NCBI GenBank assembly: GCA_003254905.1
Contig: QANU01097513.1
Span: forward strand, 1-64,000
DNA length: 64,000 bases
Source of the DNA: Nissolia schottii
Taxonomy: Eukaryota; Streptophyta; Magnoliopsida; Fabales; Fabaceae
Direction of reading: 5' to 3'
How positions within the stretch are numbered: position 1 is the first letter of the stretch; every line of letters starts with the position of its first letter. The position numbers and the translations under genes are program-made. The notes beneath the pieces are model-generated. The model was not told the DNA's origin. It worked only from the letters and a program-made list of their open reading frames with translations, and searched no databases. Positions 46,640 through 59,035 of this stretch are shown piece by piece.

Positions 46640-49600
46640 CTACGATTCCAGGATATGACAGTTCCTAACAAAATCATTTGAATAATTGACATACTTGGTC
46701 CAAAATGGCCGAAGATGTTCAAAGCCAATTTGCAACCAGGGTTTTGACTGGCCATTGTAGTGTATAACAGCAGCCTTTTTCACACTCTCAATGTTGGTAT
46801 TGTTCTGATAACCCAAACCCAGCATATGCCAAGAGGGATCAATTGGGTGAACATGACCTTTAAATGCAATCAAAGCAGGAGGCAGTGTTCCAAGCTTCCA
46901 CATTGTCAGGTTTGAATTCAGATTCTGCCATAGTGAAGCTGTCAATAATATATTATTTGAAAAGAAAAAATTGAAGACTAAAATGCTCAGAGACTTTCCA
47001 ACCCCCATTCCAATGGAAAGACCATGACATAGAAAGGAAACTAAAGGTCACCTGTGTTCTCATACACAAAAGATGTTTAAGCCACTCAATCAGTTACCAA
47101 ACAATAGCTTCAATTTAAAATGCAAGAATTATGCATGAACTTCAAATTAATGAAAATCACAGAATAATTTCAAATTTTGACAAAGTGGGGTCATATTAGT
47201 CGGAGTTTATATGGATTTTACCTCTCTCAGCCAGGAATGATAGGTCTCTCTTATATTTGTCTTTCTCCATGCACGCAAATCAAAGATATTCATCCCATAA
47301 GCCCATGCACACTCATTGGGATCCAAATGCTTTGCAACGAGGGGATGGGAAAAGTTGAAGTAGTTCCTAAAATGCTTAGACATTACCCACTCATCTTCAC
47401 CTCTGCAAGTTTCCACGGCTCCATTAACTTTGCCTGCTAGATCAATGTCCCATAGGCGAGACAAGTCACGCTGAATCACCACATCATCATCCAAAAAGAC
47501 CACCTTGTCAAGGTTTGGGAAAAGCTGTTTGACAAACAAGACAAAGGTAATCAGCACAAGTGTATTGAAAAGAACCCAAATTATGTTTTCAGAAAAGACA
47601 CAACAAGAGTATGGATATTTTCTACATCTTCAAACGTTATGGTGTTAAAATTGCCAATCTCAGGTATGATTGGTACACAGTCTGAATGGTGACGAAAGCA
47701 ATGCAAATGCTTCACAAGTTTCAATTAACAATTATCTACTTACACAAGCAATACAAGCAGGGGCGATGGGAAAATCCCTCCACTCTTTTATAGTTATGTT
47801 CTCCCTTCATGTTCTTTAAATTGCGACAAACCTATTTGGGGAAAATAGACCAACATTTCCCTTGAAATAATTCTACATCATTTATCTTTTAGCACATGGA
47901 TTTTACATTCTCTTCAAGTACTATAATTTGCATAAACTCAAGTGTCATTTTGTACCCAGAATACCACTTCTCCTCTACTAGTATGCAGAATTTTACAGAT
48001 AAATGCTAAGCTTGGAGTTGCCGAGCATACAAGTCAATATCTACATTCTAAAGTATCATTCACTTCTTTATCTTTCATTCAGATGCAATATATTCTATAT
48101 AAAAAATCACAAACAAATATATGGTAATCAAAACTACTGAAATGTACTTTTTCTGTGAATTGTGCTTTGAAAAGTTACCACAATATTCAGAAAGAGAGAT
48201 GGACAGAGAAAGAAAATACCAAAAGTGACTGGTGAATCCAACTAACCTCTGGTATGTATATGCGGAGATGGTTGAGTAAAGATATGTACTTTGGACTTCT
48301 AGCCTGCAATTTAGATGCAAATTTACGCGGACTGGTGTCACTGAGATTGGCTCCAGCAAGATGATTCCCATGATAGTAATTCCTGATCCCATTTTGATTT
48401 TCTACAGCCTCAAGTACTGGAACATTTTCTCTAGTCAACCAATCAAACTGGTGAATGCCTTTCACTTCAACTATAGCAGGGTTGGCAGGATTTAATGCGA
48501 ACCATGAGTGCATACCCGCATAAGTTTTTTTATCAGTGATCACATGGAAGACTATCTTCTCAGGATTCAGAGATGATTGGACAGTGGAAGTGACAACTAC
48601 TGAAGCAGCCAAGATGTTATCAGTTGACAAAATAAAATGGTGGCAAGAGTTGTCAGACAATAAAGGAAGTAACTCCGGAGAAGGCAGTTGTTTGCGTGCA
48701 TGGGCATTCGACGAATATTCATCAGTCAAACGCAAAGAAAGACAATGAATCCCTTTAGGGATAGAGCTTGCTGCAAAGTGTTTATTCATCAGCTCTGCAA
48801 ATTTAGACTCTCTGACTTCTTTCTCAAATTTCTCCATCTGTCCCAAGAAGCATCACATTGTAACAAAAATCAATATGATTACCATTTACCACAACTTTTA
48901 ACACAAGAACTGCAATATCTAGTATAAACAATGTGAGTGAGCTATGGAAGATGCACACATGCTTATGCTGAGTTGCGCACACCAATGTTGGATATACAAA
49001 TTCAATTCAAACTCATGATAGGCATAAACAATGGGTATCATTCATGTCCAATTAAGGCTACAAACTGAAATCATGATGAAAACAATAATGAAAAAGTACT
49101 ACTCACTAAATTTATTTCTTAAGAGATGGCATCAAAGTACTACCAACTGCAAATAAATAGACATTTAGGATTCAATAGCTACAACTTTAGATAATTGAAA
49201 TGTAACCAACATTAAACAAAGAAAGGAAGAAGTAAACAAAAAAACATAAAACTGAGCACCATCACATGTTAGAAAAAGAAGAGAGAAAACTCTTTATTAG
49301 ACTTGCAACACATATACCAAAATGAAAAATATAGTATATAAAGATTATGATTTTAATTATGATTATGATTATAAGACAAGCCTTAATATGAAATACACAG
49401 TGTCCCATAGAACTTTAGCTTCAAAACTTCCTCATAATTTAATGACTAAGTTTTTGAATTTGGGTCTCTTTCAAGTCTCCAAGACTCTGTTCACTTGTCT
49501 TATGCATATGCAAATGTAACCAATAAAGACACTTATTTATGTATATTTAACAAGAAACCTACCATTCCCCTTAACATTAATGCCAAAGTTTTCGCATCAA

Positions 49601-50850
49601 ATTGATTGTTTTTCATATCGGAAACCAGTTGATCAAAAGAATCCGGCAGGTTTAGATCAGCCGGGATTTCCACAGTCTTGACTTCGTTAAGAATCTTGTA
49701 AAAATCTCTAACCAGTCTCTGCAGAACCATCAATATTATCACAAGGATGCAGATAATAGGGTCTTAACCAAAACTTCAGAGGATATGGAAATAAAAAATA
49801 TTTACCCCTGAATCGTCAACCCTACCGAGAAGCCTTGGTCCCAACCGCCTGCCTAAACAATCTAGAGCACAAAACAAGGAATCAATCAAGGGTCTAAAAT
49901 AGGTGCAAGGTGAGACATTAAAAAAACCATAAAACAATAAACTTTCAGAACCTAAGTAACATAAGAAAAACAAGCTACAAGAAGCTGATGCAAACAAAAA
50001 TACATAAACTAAAACTTTCACAATCACCTAACTGACAACACAGGAAGACCTTAAAAAAACAGCAAATAGCAAATATTGCCCATAACGTTTTTCTTCATTA
50101 ATTGTATGATAACACAACACTGTTTATCAGTTAAAAACACAAGGAAAGTATTAATTTCCTCACATGAAAGAATCAATCAACACCTTGCTATAAAATTTCA
50201 ACAACAGATGTCACTCCAATCTCCATCATTAATTTTCTAGTTCAACTCCAGTCAAAATCATCCAAACGAAACCCTTAAAATCTTAAATCACCCAGACACA
50301 CTTCAGATCCTAAAATGAAGAAGATAACATACACTAGCTAGCAGCTACAAAAAAAAAAGAAAAAAAGAAAAAAAAAACCTCCATCGCATTAAATCACTAT
50401 AAATGGTAACCGTTTTTATAGCAGAATCACGTTCGCGGAACCCAAAATAAGCGAAATCCGAACACACACTAAAAACACATCCGTCACTCAACAATTCATC
50501 AAAACAACAAACAATACATTCATATACTCTGAGTTTGATCCAATGCTCAAAATCAAGATCTAATAAATCACAACAAATCCAAATCAAATCAAAATAAAAA
50601 AATAAGGGATTGGGAATTGAAAAAAAAAGGTGGAGGTACCGAATGAGGAGCACTTGTTGACACCTTCGAGGGTGACAAGAGCGGTGAGGATGAAGACGAA
50701 GGGCAACAAGAACGCGAGGATGAGTATCGTGTGGAATAGGGTTCGATAAGAGATGTGGCGAGCGGCGACCTTGATCTTCATCAATTCACTGAACCCATTG
50801 CTGCTCGATATCGTGATGCTTCTCATGCTAGGCGAGAAGTGAAGCTGCAT
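46640..50850 (-). CDS. GAUT13/14: Galacturonosyltransferase, GAUT13/14 type
   Basis: Six minus-strand exons, 50850-50640, 49861-49806, 49718-49563, 48837-48247, 47524-47222 and 46924-46640, splice in frame to 533 residues, the family length. The start MQLHFSPSMRSITISSSN and the single membrane anchor HTILILAFLLPFVFILTALV (about residues 40-59) mark a type II Golgi protein. The GT8 domain has the DxD-type metal and UDP-sugar site FLDDDVVI, VNGAVETCRGEDEWVM, WAYGMNIFDLRAWR and the closing HYNGQSKPW. GAUT enzymes add galacturonic acid from UDP-GalA to homogalacturonan; the GAUT13/GAUT14 pair is known from pollen-tube wall work in Arabidopsis. All borders are GT-AG and no lesion is seen. I cannot separate GAUT13 from GAUT14 by eye. 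Confidence 0.95.
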
Positions 50851-51727
50851 CGTCCTCTCTTACAAGGATGCAGCCCCAATCCCACAACCACAGCAACCGA
50901 CCAAAACGGCACACTCTCCCCAAAACGCAGCAGCAGCAGCAGCAGCGGAAACAGAAACGACAACACCTTCCATGACGATGGCGCCAAAACGCAGGGCATC
51001 AGATCCAGAACCGCACCATGAGCCCCTAATGCAATAATGGAGAACAATAACAACGACGAGGGTTTTGGTTCGGATCGAGAGAGTTTTCGATTTTGATCCC
51101 CAAATATGGCTCGTGATGGAAAAAATTGGATCCGGATCCTCTCTCTCTCCTTTTGATGTGGGAGAAAAGGAAGAGGGTGCTGGTCAGTTAATCACAGCCC
51201 TACATTCTATTTTCAAACGCATCGATGGCTGTGACTTTGACACCTCATCACTCAATTAAAAAGCCATTAATTATTGTCTTTCTTTTAGTTAACAAATAAA
51301 AAGATACAGAAACCGCGTCTCAACGCGCGGCAAAATCTGCTCCGCCCAACTCCTCCGCCGCCGGATTTCAACTTGCCGGCCACCGTGAGACCATACACTC
51401 TTTGAGAGTCTCGCACGCTCTCTTACACTCTGTGAAGTCGTTGCTTAATTTAACTCGCACGTATAGAATGCGCACTAGGTGTTTGTGAATGTCTATGTGA
51501 ATGTTTTCACCGCTACGTCCTTTTTTTATTTTTTTCCTATCATTCTTTTAAGGCTTCTTTTTGTTATTCTAACGCTTGAATAGAAAACTCATGATGTTCT
51601 TTTAATTATGCAGCTATGCAGAGCCAACTTGTGTGTAATAAATGTAGAAGCTATCAAGTTCACCAAATTTTTATACATTTGTATTTATTTTCTCTCTTTC
51701 TAATTTTTATGGCTTTTTTGTTTTAGG
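50851..51727. promoter_or_regulatory. GAUT promoter/5' UTR and adjacent CpG-rich sequence
   Basis: The GAUT 5' UTR probably runs upstream of 50850 and contains a CAG (CTG on the sense strand) repeat. 51310-51400 is unusually GC- and CpG-rich for this window (CCGCCGCCGGATTTC) and could be the promoter or non-coding first exon of the FAR1-like locus on the + strand, with an AG acceptor just before 51727. Confidence 0.4.
50928..50945. repeat. (CAG)6 microsatellite
   Basis: Six perfect CAG units lie in the probable GAUT 5' UTR (read as CTG on the transcribed strand). Confidence 0.9.
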
Positions 51728-52300
51728 ATGGATGATGAAACTAATTCTAGTTCAATTGAACTCATGGATTCTAAAGTTGTTTGCAAGCCTCAAATTGGGA
51801 TGGAATTTAGTAGCATAGATGATGCTTGAAAATTTTAGAGTGCTTACGGTGCTAGAACTGGGTTTGGTGTTGGAAAGCAATGGTTTAACACAAATAAAGA
51901 AACAGGGAGATATCACCACATATAGGTTTGTATGTTCCGAGGAGAGTGTGCATAAAAAAAGACGAGTGAGTCCATTTGATTATTAATCCTCACTAGAAAC
52001 TCGAAGCAATTGTCTAGTAAGGATTGGAATAACACTCACAGGAGAAATTGAAAAATATAGCGTATATGATTCTAAACTGATGCCGGGATGATGATAATTG
52101 ATTATGCTCATTTTGACGACGTAGTCACTTTTGATACTACATATAGTTCCAACAAAGCATATAGTCCTCTTGCTATATTTGCAGGCTTTAATCATTTTAG
52201 AGAAATGGTAATTTTTGTACCTGCTGTCCTTTATGATGAGACAACAGACTTATTCAAATAGTTGTTTGAAACATTTTTGCAAGAACACAAGCATATAAAC
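51728..52300 (+). pseudogene. FAR1-related sequence (FRS) / MULE-transposase-like pseudogene
   Basis: From ATG 51728 the frame reads MDDETNSSSIELMDSK and KPQIGMEFSSIDDAW, then FWSAYGARTGFGV and KQWFNTNKETGRY. This is the FAR1 DNA-binding domain pattern, but TGA replaces the residue after DDAW and more stops follow. Further on, FDDVVTFDTTYSSNKAY and PLAIFAGFNHF match the MULE-type transposase core, followed by YDETTDLFK, a stop, and LFETFLQEH. The zinc-coordinating C2HC end and SWIM domain were not found. FAR1/FRS proteins are transposase-derived transcription factors; this copy is dead. Confidence 0.85.
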
Positions 52301-55300
52301 TATATTAGGATAGCTGGTAGCAATGATTATAGCTTCACTAGGCTACTAATGGTAAGGACTTCATTTCATGCAGTGGAGTTAAAATATGTATAAACTTTAT
52401 ATAATGATGGTAGTTATGCTAATTGTTTTTAATTTGTAGGAGTCAGTTTGACAAATATATCAACCCTTCATTTATTTGAGTAGTGAAGCACCTTTGTTCC
52501 AACGTAGATATCTAACTTTTCTAGAACGGTGCATGAACCTCCAATGGTAGGACATAAGATTCTTTGGAAATTGAATTACGGTTCTAACATTGCATTTAGT
52601 ATTATTTAGCTAAAACATTTTAAAATAGCTTAATTGATCCAAAAAATTCCAACAGATTTTAATTTTTTCTTATGAAGGTTCATCTGTTTTGCTACCTTGA
52701 GACGTACTTTTGTGGAGTTCTACATCTTGAAAATAGACAACCTCTCAATGGTTCTATTAATGTATTTTGTAAAGATGCTTTCATATTTGTTGCACAATTA
52801 TACTTGTACTTATTCTAGAAAAACATTGAACGTTACCAATGAGATGTTACTTTAGTGTTTTGATATCAGTTGCATATTCTATTTAGGTTACAAATAGTAG
52901 TTATGACATTTAATGTGTTCCCTAACACAAATTTAGTCACAAATCATAATATTTTAAATTTTGAAGAAAGAATAAAAGTGAAAAGTTACCAATCATGTGA
53001 GTTTGTTACTACTACATGGAATAAACATTACTAACAAATTTAATTTTGCTTCTAATTTGCGTAGAACATGATAATGTCACTTTAGCATTCTAGCATTATG
53101 TGCACTTAATCAAATCTTGGCCCAAAAAAAAACTATTATAAATTGTTCTTTTACACACAAATTTGACCATAAAGAAATCGTTAATAACCGAAAAAAGAAG
53201 AGAAAGTGGGCACAAAAAAATCTCATTGTAGATTGTTGCAACAACAATGAATGCAGTTGCCAAGACAATCATTATAAAAAAACATAAATGTCTAGTTAAC
53301 AAAACAAATCACCAGAACAGGGGACCAATAAATGTCTGATTTTTTCTTTAAGGTTCACATAGGCTTAGTTTCATACAGGTAACTATGGAAGCCTCAAGAG
53401 TTTTAAGCAGCATATGTCAAATATCACATGCTAAATTTTAATTATAAATATCCACACAAGTCATGACTCTATTAGACACTGCTATAAATTTAAAATACTT
53501 GTTGTAGGGGTTAGTGAGAGGGAGAGAGGATGTAGAGAAATTAAGGGGTGGGTTTGACCTAGGGAGTGGGAAGCATGATGGATCTTGGAGCTAAATTTAG
53601 ATGTTTTTGTTTCCTATGTTTATGGGCAAAGCTTAGAGGATTATGTGGATAGCAATGATTGAGTTTTGATATAACTAGTATTGTTCTTTCAAATGGGAAT
53701 TTTGTGTCATGTGTCATTTGATATAAGATGAATTTTATACATGACATAATTAAGAAAAAAATTAATGATAAGAAATAAAACTTGACGAATGATACAAAAT
53801 TTTGAATCTATTCCCATTATCTTTAGAGTATTGATTAAAGAAGCAAAAGCATTAAATTTGTACACTATTATTTAATTAAATTTTTTGACTCGAATAATTT
53901 TTAAAATAATCAAAGAGAGTCAACCATTTATGTTTATATGTCAATGTTTGATTGATAGTTCACTTAGGGCATGACCATTAAACTCAATTTTGAATGCATT
54001 CATTCAATTTCATTAAAAGCTTAAAAATATTTACTTTTCTCATCAAACTTAAAATCCAAATTGATTTTATCAACTTCCTTATTAGGATACACCGGTAGAA
54101 GGGGGAAAAACTATTGGTTTTCATTGACTTTTCACAGATTGAGATTTTAATAAACAATGTCCACAATAAATATATAAATGGAATAAATAGTTGGATAAAA
54201 AATGTTGCAAGAAGTAGTTGTGCTGTTCATGAACTTGCAGCAATGCAGCTGTTTATTAGAGGGTGGAGGAGCCAGCCTGTGCATTGGTGGTAGTGTATCG
54301 AGTTTAATATACTTATCAACAATTGCGGCCTTCATTGACCAATAGCATTACAAGGAGAGATGTTTGAATTGGCACTACGGCATGTATATGTAGTAGCAGT
54401 AGGGTCAAAGCATGTTGAAGATATATGTGGTTCATAAACAATTTTCTGCGAGGAATAAGACAAGGGCTTGATTGTTACAACATGTAGTTTCAAAGATCTT
54501 AGTTTTTTTCTCACTCTCTAGTTCCTATCCATATTGTGGAAGAATGTATGATATATAAGGAATTATGGGGCAAATGTAATGTGTCACATTAGTATATTAC
54601 AACAAGCGAATAATATCACGTTAAAAAAAAAAAAAGAGCGAATAATATGTTTGATGACCTTCAATAAGAGAAAGTTTAGATTCACATTATAGTTATATAT
54701 TAAATTCATACCATACACTAGGATCGGTATTTAAAAAAAATAAAAAAAAGCAAAATCAGAGTAAAAGAAGTTTGTGGAACCAAAAAAAAAAAACATTGAG
54801 ATGGAAAAAAACTTCTGTCTATCTCATTTTTTGGCATCCAATCAATGTTATATACCTTTCCATCAAATCTTACCCCATGTCGCTCAAATATCCAATCATA
54901 GCCTAAGACTACATAACATAAAAATAAATGAAACTAATAGAAATCAAGACAACGTAACTGCATAACATGACAACTCTAACTACATAACATGACAACTCTC
55001 TTTATTTCTTTGGGTTGAAACTAAAAAAAGAAAAAAATTTACAATGTTATAACATAGAAATCAATCTCATATAAAAAATTATAAAAGCAAGAACCAACAT
55101 AACATTATTTCTTAAAAAAAATAGTTTCGATATTAATAATTTCAATTTTCAGTACCTTTCTTTTCAAACGTGTTTTTTTTTTTTCCTTTTTAACTTGTTT
55201 GTTTTATAAAAATTGGATAAACCTTTAAATTTATCTCTAAAATTAGTAAAGTCAGTAAAGTTCATACATTATTTTTTAAAAATATCAAATTATTTCATTG

Positions 55301-55831
55301 CATTGCATCTTTGCATCAAATTTCTTCTTGGCGTCAATGATCCATGGATGAATTTAATGGACAGGTGCAAATTTTGGAGACAAATTCAATATACGCATGT
55401 TAAATTGGGGATCAATTTACTATTTTCAAAGCTTAAAGACAAACTTGACTATGTCAAAGTTGTCAAATTCTAGAATTTAAGTAAATTCATAAACTTTTAG
55501 TAAATTTGAGAGCTTAATGGTTGTTTTATTTAAACTCATAAATTTACTAATAAAAAAGTTAGTTCATTTAGTGTAGCAAAATCAGACGAGTTATCTTACA
55601 AGTTTAACATTAATGACCCATACGAAGGTTAACTCTTCAAAACCTTGAATAATAAGGGTTTTTATGTTTTGGGTTAGTTTGGGCCCAATAATAAAATTTG
55701 GATCCAAAATAGTTTTTGGGCCCAATATTATTTGTAGCCCCTCACACCTTTCCTTCCCTACGCCATCTTCTTCTTCCCCCAAAGGTGAGAGAATCTAGAG
55801 AAAGCAAGAGAGAGAGAGAGAGAGAGTAGCG
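52301..55831. other. AT-rich intergenic region
   Basis: No convincing gene, RNA or transposon ends are visible. A few short frames exist (for example 54774-54965, 55213-55473), but their composition is that of random AT-rich DNA. 55740-55831 is the probable promoter and 5' UTR of ISD11, with an (AG)n run at 55807-55826. Confidence 0.5.
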
Positions 55832-56113
55832 ATGAGTGTTCCTTCTCGGAACGAAGTCCTGTCCCTCTTTCGTTCCCTCCTACGAGTCGCTCGCACCTTC
55901 CCCGACTACAACATCAGGGATTACATGAAACGACGAACCCTCGACGCGTTTCGCCAGAACCGCGCCCTCTCCGACCCTCCTTCCGTTTCCTCGGCCTTCT
56001 CCGACGGCAAGTCGCAGCTCGACGTCGCCAAACGACAGTCCGTCGTGTACTCTCTCTACGCCCCTCCCCTCCGGAGCGTCATGGAGCTCCGGAACCCGCA
56101 CAGAACCTCTTAA
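55832..56113 (+). CDS. ISD11: LYR-motif protein ISD11 (LYRM4), Fe-S cluster assembly
   Basis: A single-exon frame of 93 codons plus stop. The start MSVPSRNEVLSLFRSLLR contains the LYR-type motif (here L-F-R), followed by FPDYNIRDYMKRRTLDAFR, a conserved helical pair and phenylalanine of complex-1-LYR proteins. ISD11 stabilises the mitochondrial cysteine desulfurase NFS1 and helps the acyl-carrier protein dock to it. Length fits the family (about 80-95 residues). The ATG follows an (AG)n-rich leader and is the first in frame. Base composition is GC-richer than its surroundings. No lesion is seen. A different LYR-family member is the main alternative. Confidence 0.88.
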   Translation: MSVPSRNEVLSLFRSLLRVARTFPDYNIRDYMKRRTLDAFRQNRALSDPPSVSSAFSDGKSQLDVAKRQSVVYSLYAPPLRSVMELRNPHRTS

Positions 56114-56620
56114 CTCTGTAGGTAACTGACACGTGTCAATTCTGCTTTTAGGTTTTATGTGGTGTGACTGATTTTTGATTTTTTGCTTCATAATTTTGTT
56201 GTTGTATTTGTGTCATAGTGTTGTTTATAGATTGGATTTGGAATAATTGGTGACCAATTGTATTGCCTTTCTGCAAGATTGCTTGTTAGTTGGTGTTGTT
56301 GTGTGTATCGAATTATGCTCTGGTTTCATGTGGAGAGCGTTCGAATTTGGCTAGAATAATTTTGTATTCACTTCCTATTCGTATTTCGTGTTTGTAACTA
56401 GGTAAATGATATGTCTGACTTGTAGTATCGGGTGGATTTCAGTTTGCACACCTTCAATGTGTGAAAACCGAGTTTCTATTTATCTCTATAGGTCTGACTT
56501 AAGAGAATGTAAAGAAAATAAGTACATTCTGTCATTTTTTGTTGGAGTAGTAAAACTTAGTTTGCAAACTATAAATCAAACACACCCTTAATTACCCTTA
56601 AATTTCTGCAACTGGAACAA

Positions 56621-56992
56621 GGTAGCTTCTTAGCTACCCTATGAAATCTAATTTAACTATTTTTAATAATTTTTACAATTAAATTCATTGATTTTTGTTA
56701 TTATGTCATGTTCTATATGATTGTAATAAATTTTTCATTAGTCAAATCATTGAAAGAGCCATCTTATAAGAGGTGTAGAGATTTGCAGACCATTTGAGCT
56801 TACGATGCATTTCTCTACAAATAATGTATTAAAAAGTATTAATTTATCATATTAGATCATATAATTCATCAATATGTCATGTTAGATAATGAAATAATAA
56901 CAAAAATCAATGAATTTAGTTGTAAAAATGATTAAAAATAGTTAAATTAGATATCATAGGATATTTACCCCATAGGATAGCTAAGAAACCAC
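56621..56992. mobile_element. MITE with long terminal inverted repeats
   Basis: The left end GGTAGCTTCTTAGCTACCC and the complement of the right end GGTGGTTTCTTAGCTATCC begin arms that stay similar for about 100 bp (ATCTAATTTAACTATTTTTA, then TTCATTGATTTTTGTTATTA). The element is 372 bp and AT-rich, with no coding capacity. A degenerate relative lies at 16071-16370. Confidence 0.82.
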
Positions 56993-57000
56993 CATGGAAC

Positions 57001-57760
57001 AATCCTGTTGCACATGAGCAATTCACTTATATGAGCTTTAGCAGATCAATACTCGAGAGCCTAACTGTCAAAGTTGCTGATTTATGGGTATAGCTCTTCT
57101 AGTATGATGTGCTTATCATGATGTCTATAACTCAACTCTATATAATACGAGAGAGTACACGAAAGAGATTGAGAAACTAGGCAAGTGAGCTGGTTTTTAT
57201 AGTCTGCTATACCATTGAAAATACGAGGAGTCATTTTAACAAGATTAGATGTAGATCCCTTTTTATAGGGCAGAACAGCTCCTGGCAGGGGAAAGATTAG
57301 TACCAAACATAGAAACACATACATGGAAATGTCATCATCTGTTGCTATTGCATGAACATTAAGGCAGTGCTCTTTGCGAATTGCTTCTGTTTCATGTCTG
57401 ATTATCTTTTCATTAGTAGGATGTCGTATTCACTCCTTCGTGTTTCGAGTTATTGCAGGGTCTGTTGAGGAGAGGACGAATCAGAAATGTGTGTTTCCTT
57501 ACCTTTGCATTCATCAGTTGAGGAACTGGCAACGAAGTGCAAATCTTTCGAAGATCTTAGTTTCTCGCGGAGTGCAAAGCATGCTCTTTTAAATACGCGA
57601 CATTTCAATTTTTTTCGGAGGACAATTTGATGTATGTGATTAGTAGAGTAGCTTCCCTATTAATAATTGTGAAACCTTTATTGAAGTTATTAGAATGCGT
57701 AATTTAGTTGGCTTGTCTCAAAACTTACAATTTTTTACTTGTAGCTTGTCTGGAAACTTA
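57001..57760. other. Intergenic region
   Basis: No recognised gene. Short frames (57082-57324 on -, 57374-57592 on +) are not convincing. The first part may include ISD11 3' sequence. Confidence 0.45.
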
Positions 57761-58725
57761 TAATGCTATGGAATTGAATTGAATTCCAATGAAAATTGAA
57801 TTAAATTCTTATGTTTGGAATAAATCATTGAGTAAAGAATTGAATTCATGTAAAATTATTAAAATATCCATTCAATTAAAAATTATCTTAACTTGCCCCC
57901 GTATCTTTGTGAGACTACAATACATGTCTCTTTTTCCTCCACCCATCGCAACTCCTTTCCACCCAAACTCTCTCCCTCTCTTGGCCCAACTCTTTCCTCC
58001 TCCCCTAACCTTCGAGCCACCACAGCTTGTAATAGGCATTGAGTTTGTATGGTCCCCTGTGTAGTCTATGATTCTAATTCCTTCATTCCTCTTTCCCTAC
58101 TCCGTCCGGCACTCTCTCATCCATCTTTTGTCGACGTCAAGGTTGGATCTGGTCCCAGTGCAGACTCTCCACTCTTCCTCTTCCCGTGTCTATGCATTAT
58201 TACTATGTCCCCATTTGCTTGCTGGTCCCTCAGATATGCTTTCTGGTGCGTTTGGTGGCGGAGTCATCATGAACCAGGGCCTTCTTGAGAGGCGGCTAGC
58301 CGATTATGGCAAAGCACAAGAAGTGAGAATAAAAAACGAAGTGTATAGAAGAGTATTTTGGATTTGAGTGGTGCTATATGTACATTAAATATTGTCCCAA
58401 TGTATAGCCACCATTGTTTTAGATACACTCTGGCCTATTATTCCCTAGTACTCACTAATTATGAGTATTTTTATGTATAATAGTATGTCGGTTGTATGTT
58501 GGTATTCATTTTATTGTACACATAGACTTTAATAGTATGTCGGGTGTACGTTGGTATTTATTTTATTGTACACATAGACTTTTTCTTTAGATTTTTACTT
58601 GTTTTGGTTGGATGAATTAGTAGAGATTTGCAAATCAAATCCCTTTGGGTTTGATTTACTTTGAGGGAAATTGTGGGAATTGAATTCCATTCCAATTCCT
58701 AAGGGAATTCAATTTCATGGTGTTA
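57761..58725. mobile_element. Non-autonomous TIR transposon of about 965 bp
   Basis: The left end TAATGCTATGGAATTGAATT and the complement of the right end TAACACCATGAAATTGAATT are inverted repeats, extended by further GGAATTGAATTCC-type sequence on both sides. The interior is pyrimidine-rich in part (57940-58200) and no transposase is seen. The ends resemble those of plant PIF/Harbinger or hAT-like non-autonomous elements; the superfamily is uncertain because the target-site duplication is unclear. Confidence 0.6.
58481..58590. repeat. Two-unit tandem repeat
   Basis: A unit of about 51 bp, AATAGTATGTCGG with GTTGGTATT and TTGTACACATAGACTTT, occurs twice in a row with a few substitutions, inside the TIR element. 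Confidence 0.85.
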
Positions 58726-58790
58726 TAGTTAGTTTTTGATACGATGTGCTCTTTTAGCGTAATAATTTTATGATGCAACAATGACAAGGG

Positions 58791-59035
58791 AGTAAAATAT
58801 CATTTTTGTTCTTAAAGTTAGCAATTTTTATTAATTTCGTTCTCAAATTTTTAAAATCATCAAAATTATTCTCAAAGTTGTCAAATGTTCATCAAGTTAA
58901 TTTCACATAGACTTAACCCTAGAAAAAAAACTTGATGGGTGTTTGGCAACTTCAAAAATAATTTTAATGACTTTGAAAGTTTGAAAACAAAATTGATAAA
59001 GACTATTAATTTTGAAGATGAAAATGATATTTTAC
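58791..59035. repeat. Long foldback (hairpin) sequence
   Basis: The left arm 58791-58905 and the complement of the right arm 58932-59035 align nearly end to end (GTAAAATATCATTTT; CAATTTTTATTAATTT against TCAATTTTGTTTTC; CATCAAAATTATTCTCAAAG against CATTAAAATTATTTTTGAAG). The loop is only about 25 bp. No target-site duplication is obvious. A transcript would form a long imperfect hairpin. Confidence 0.8.
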
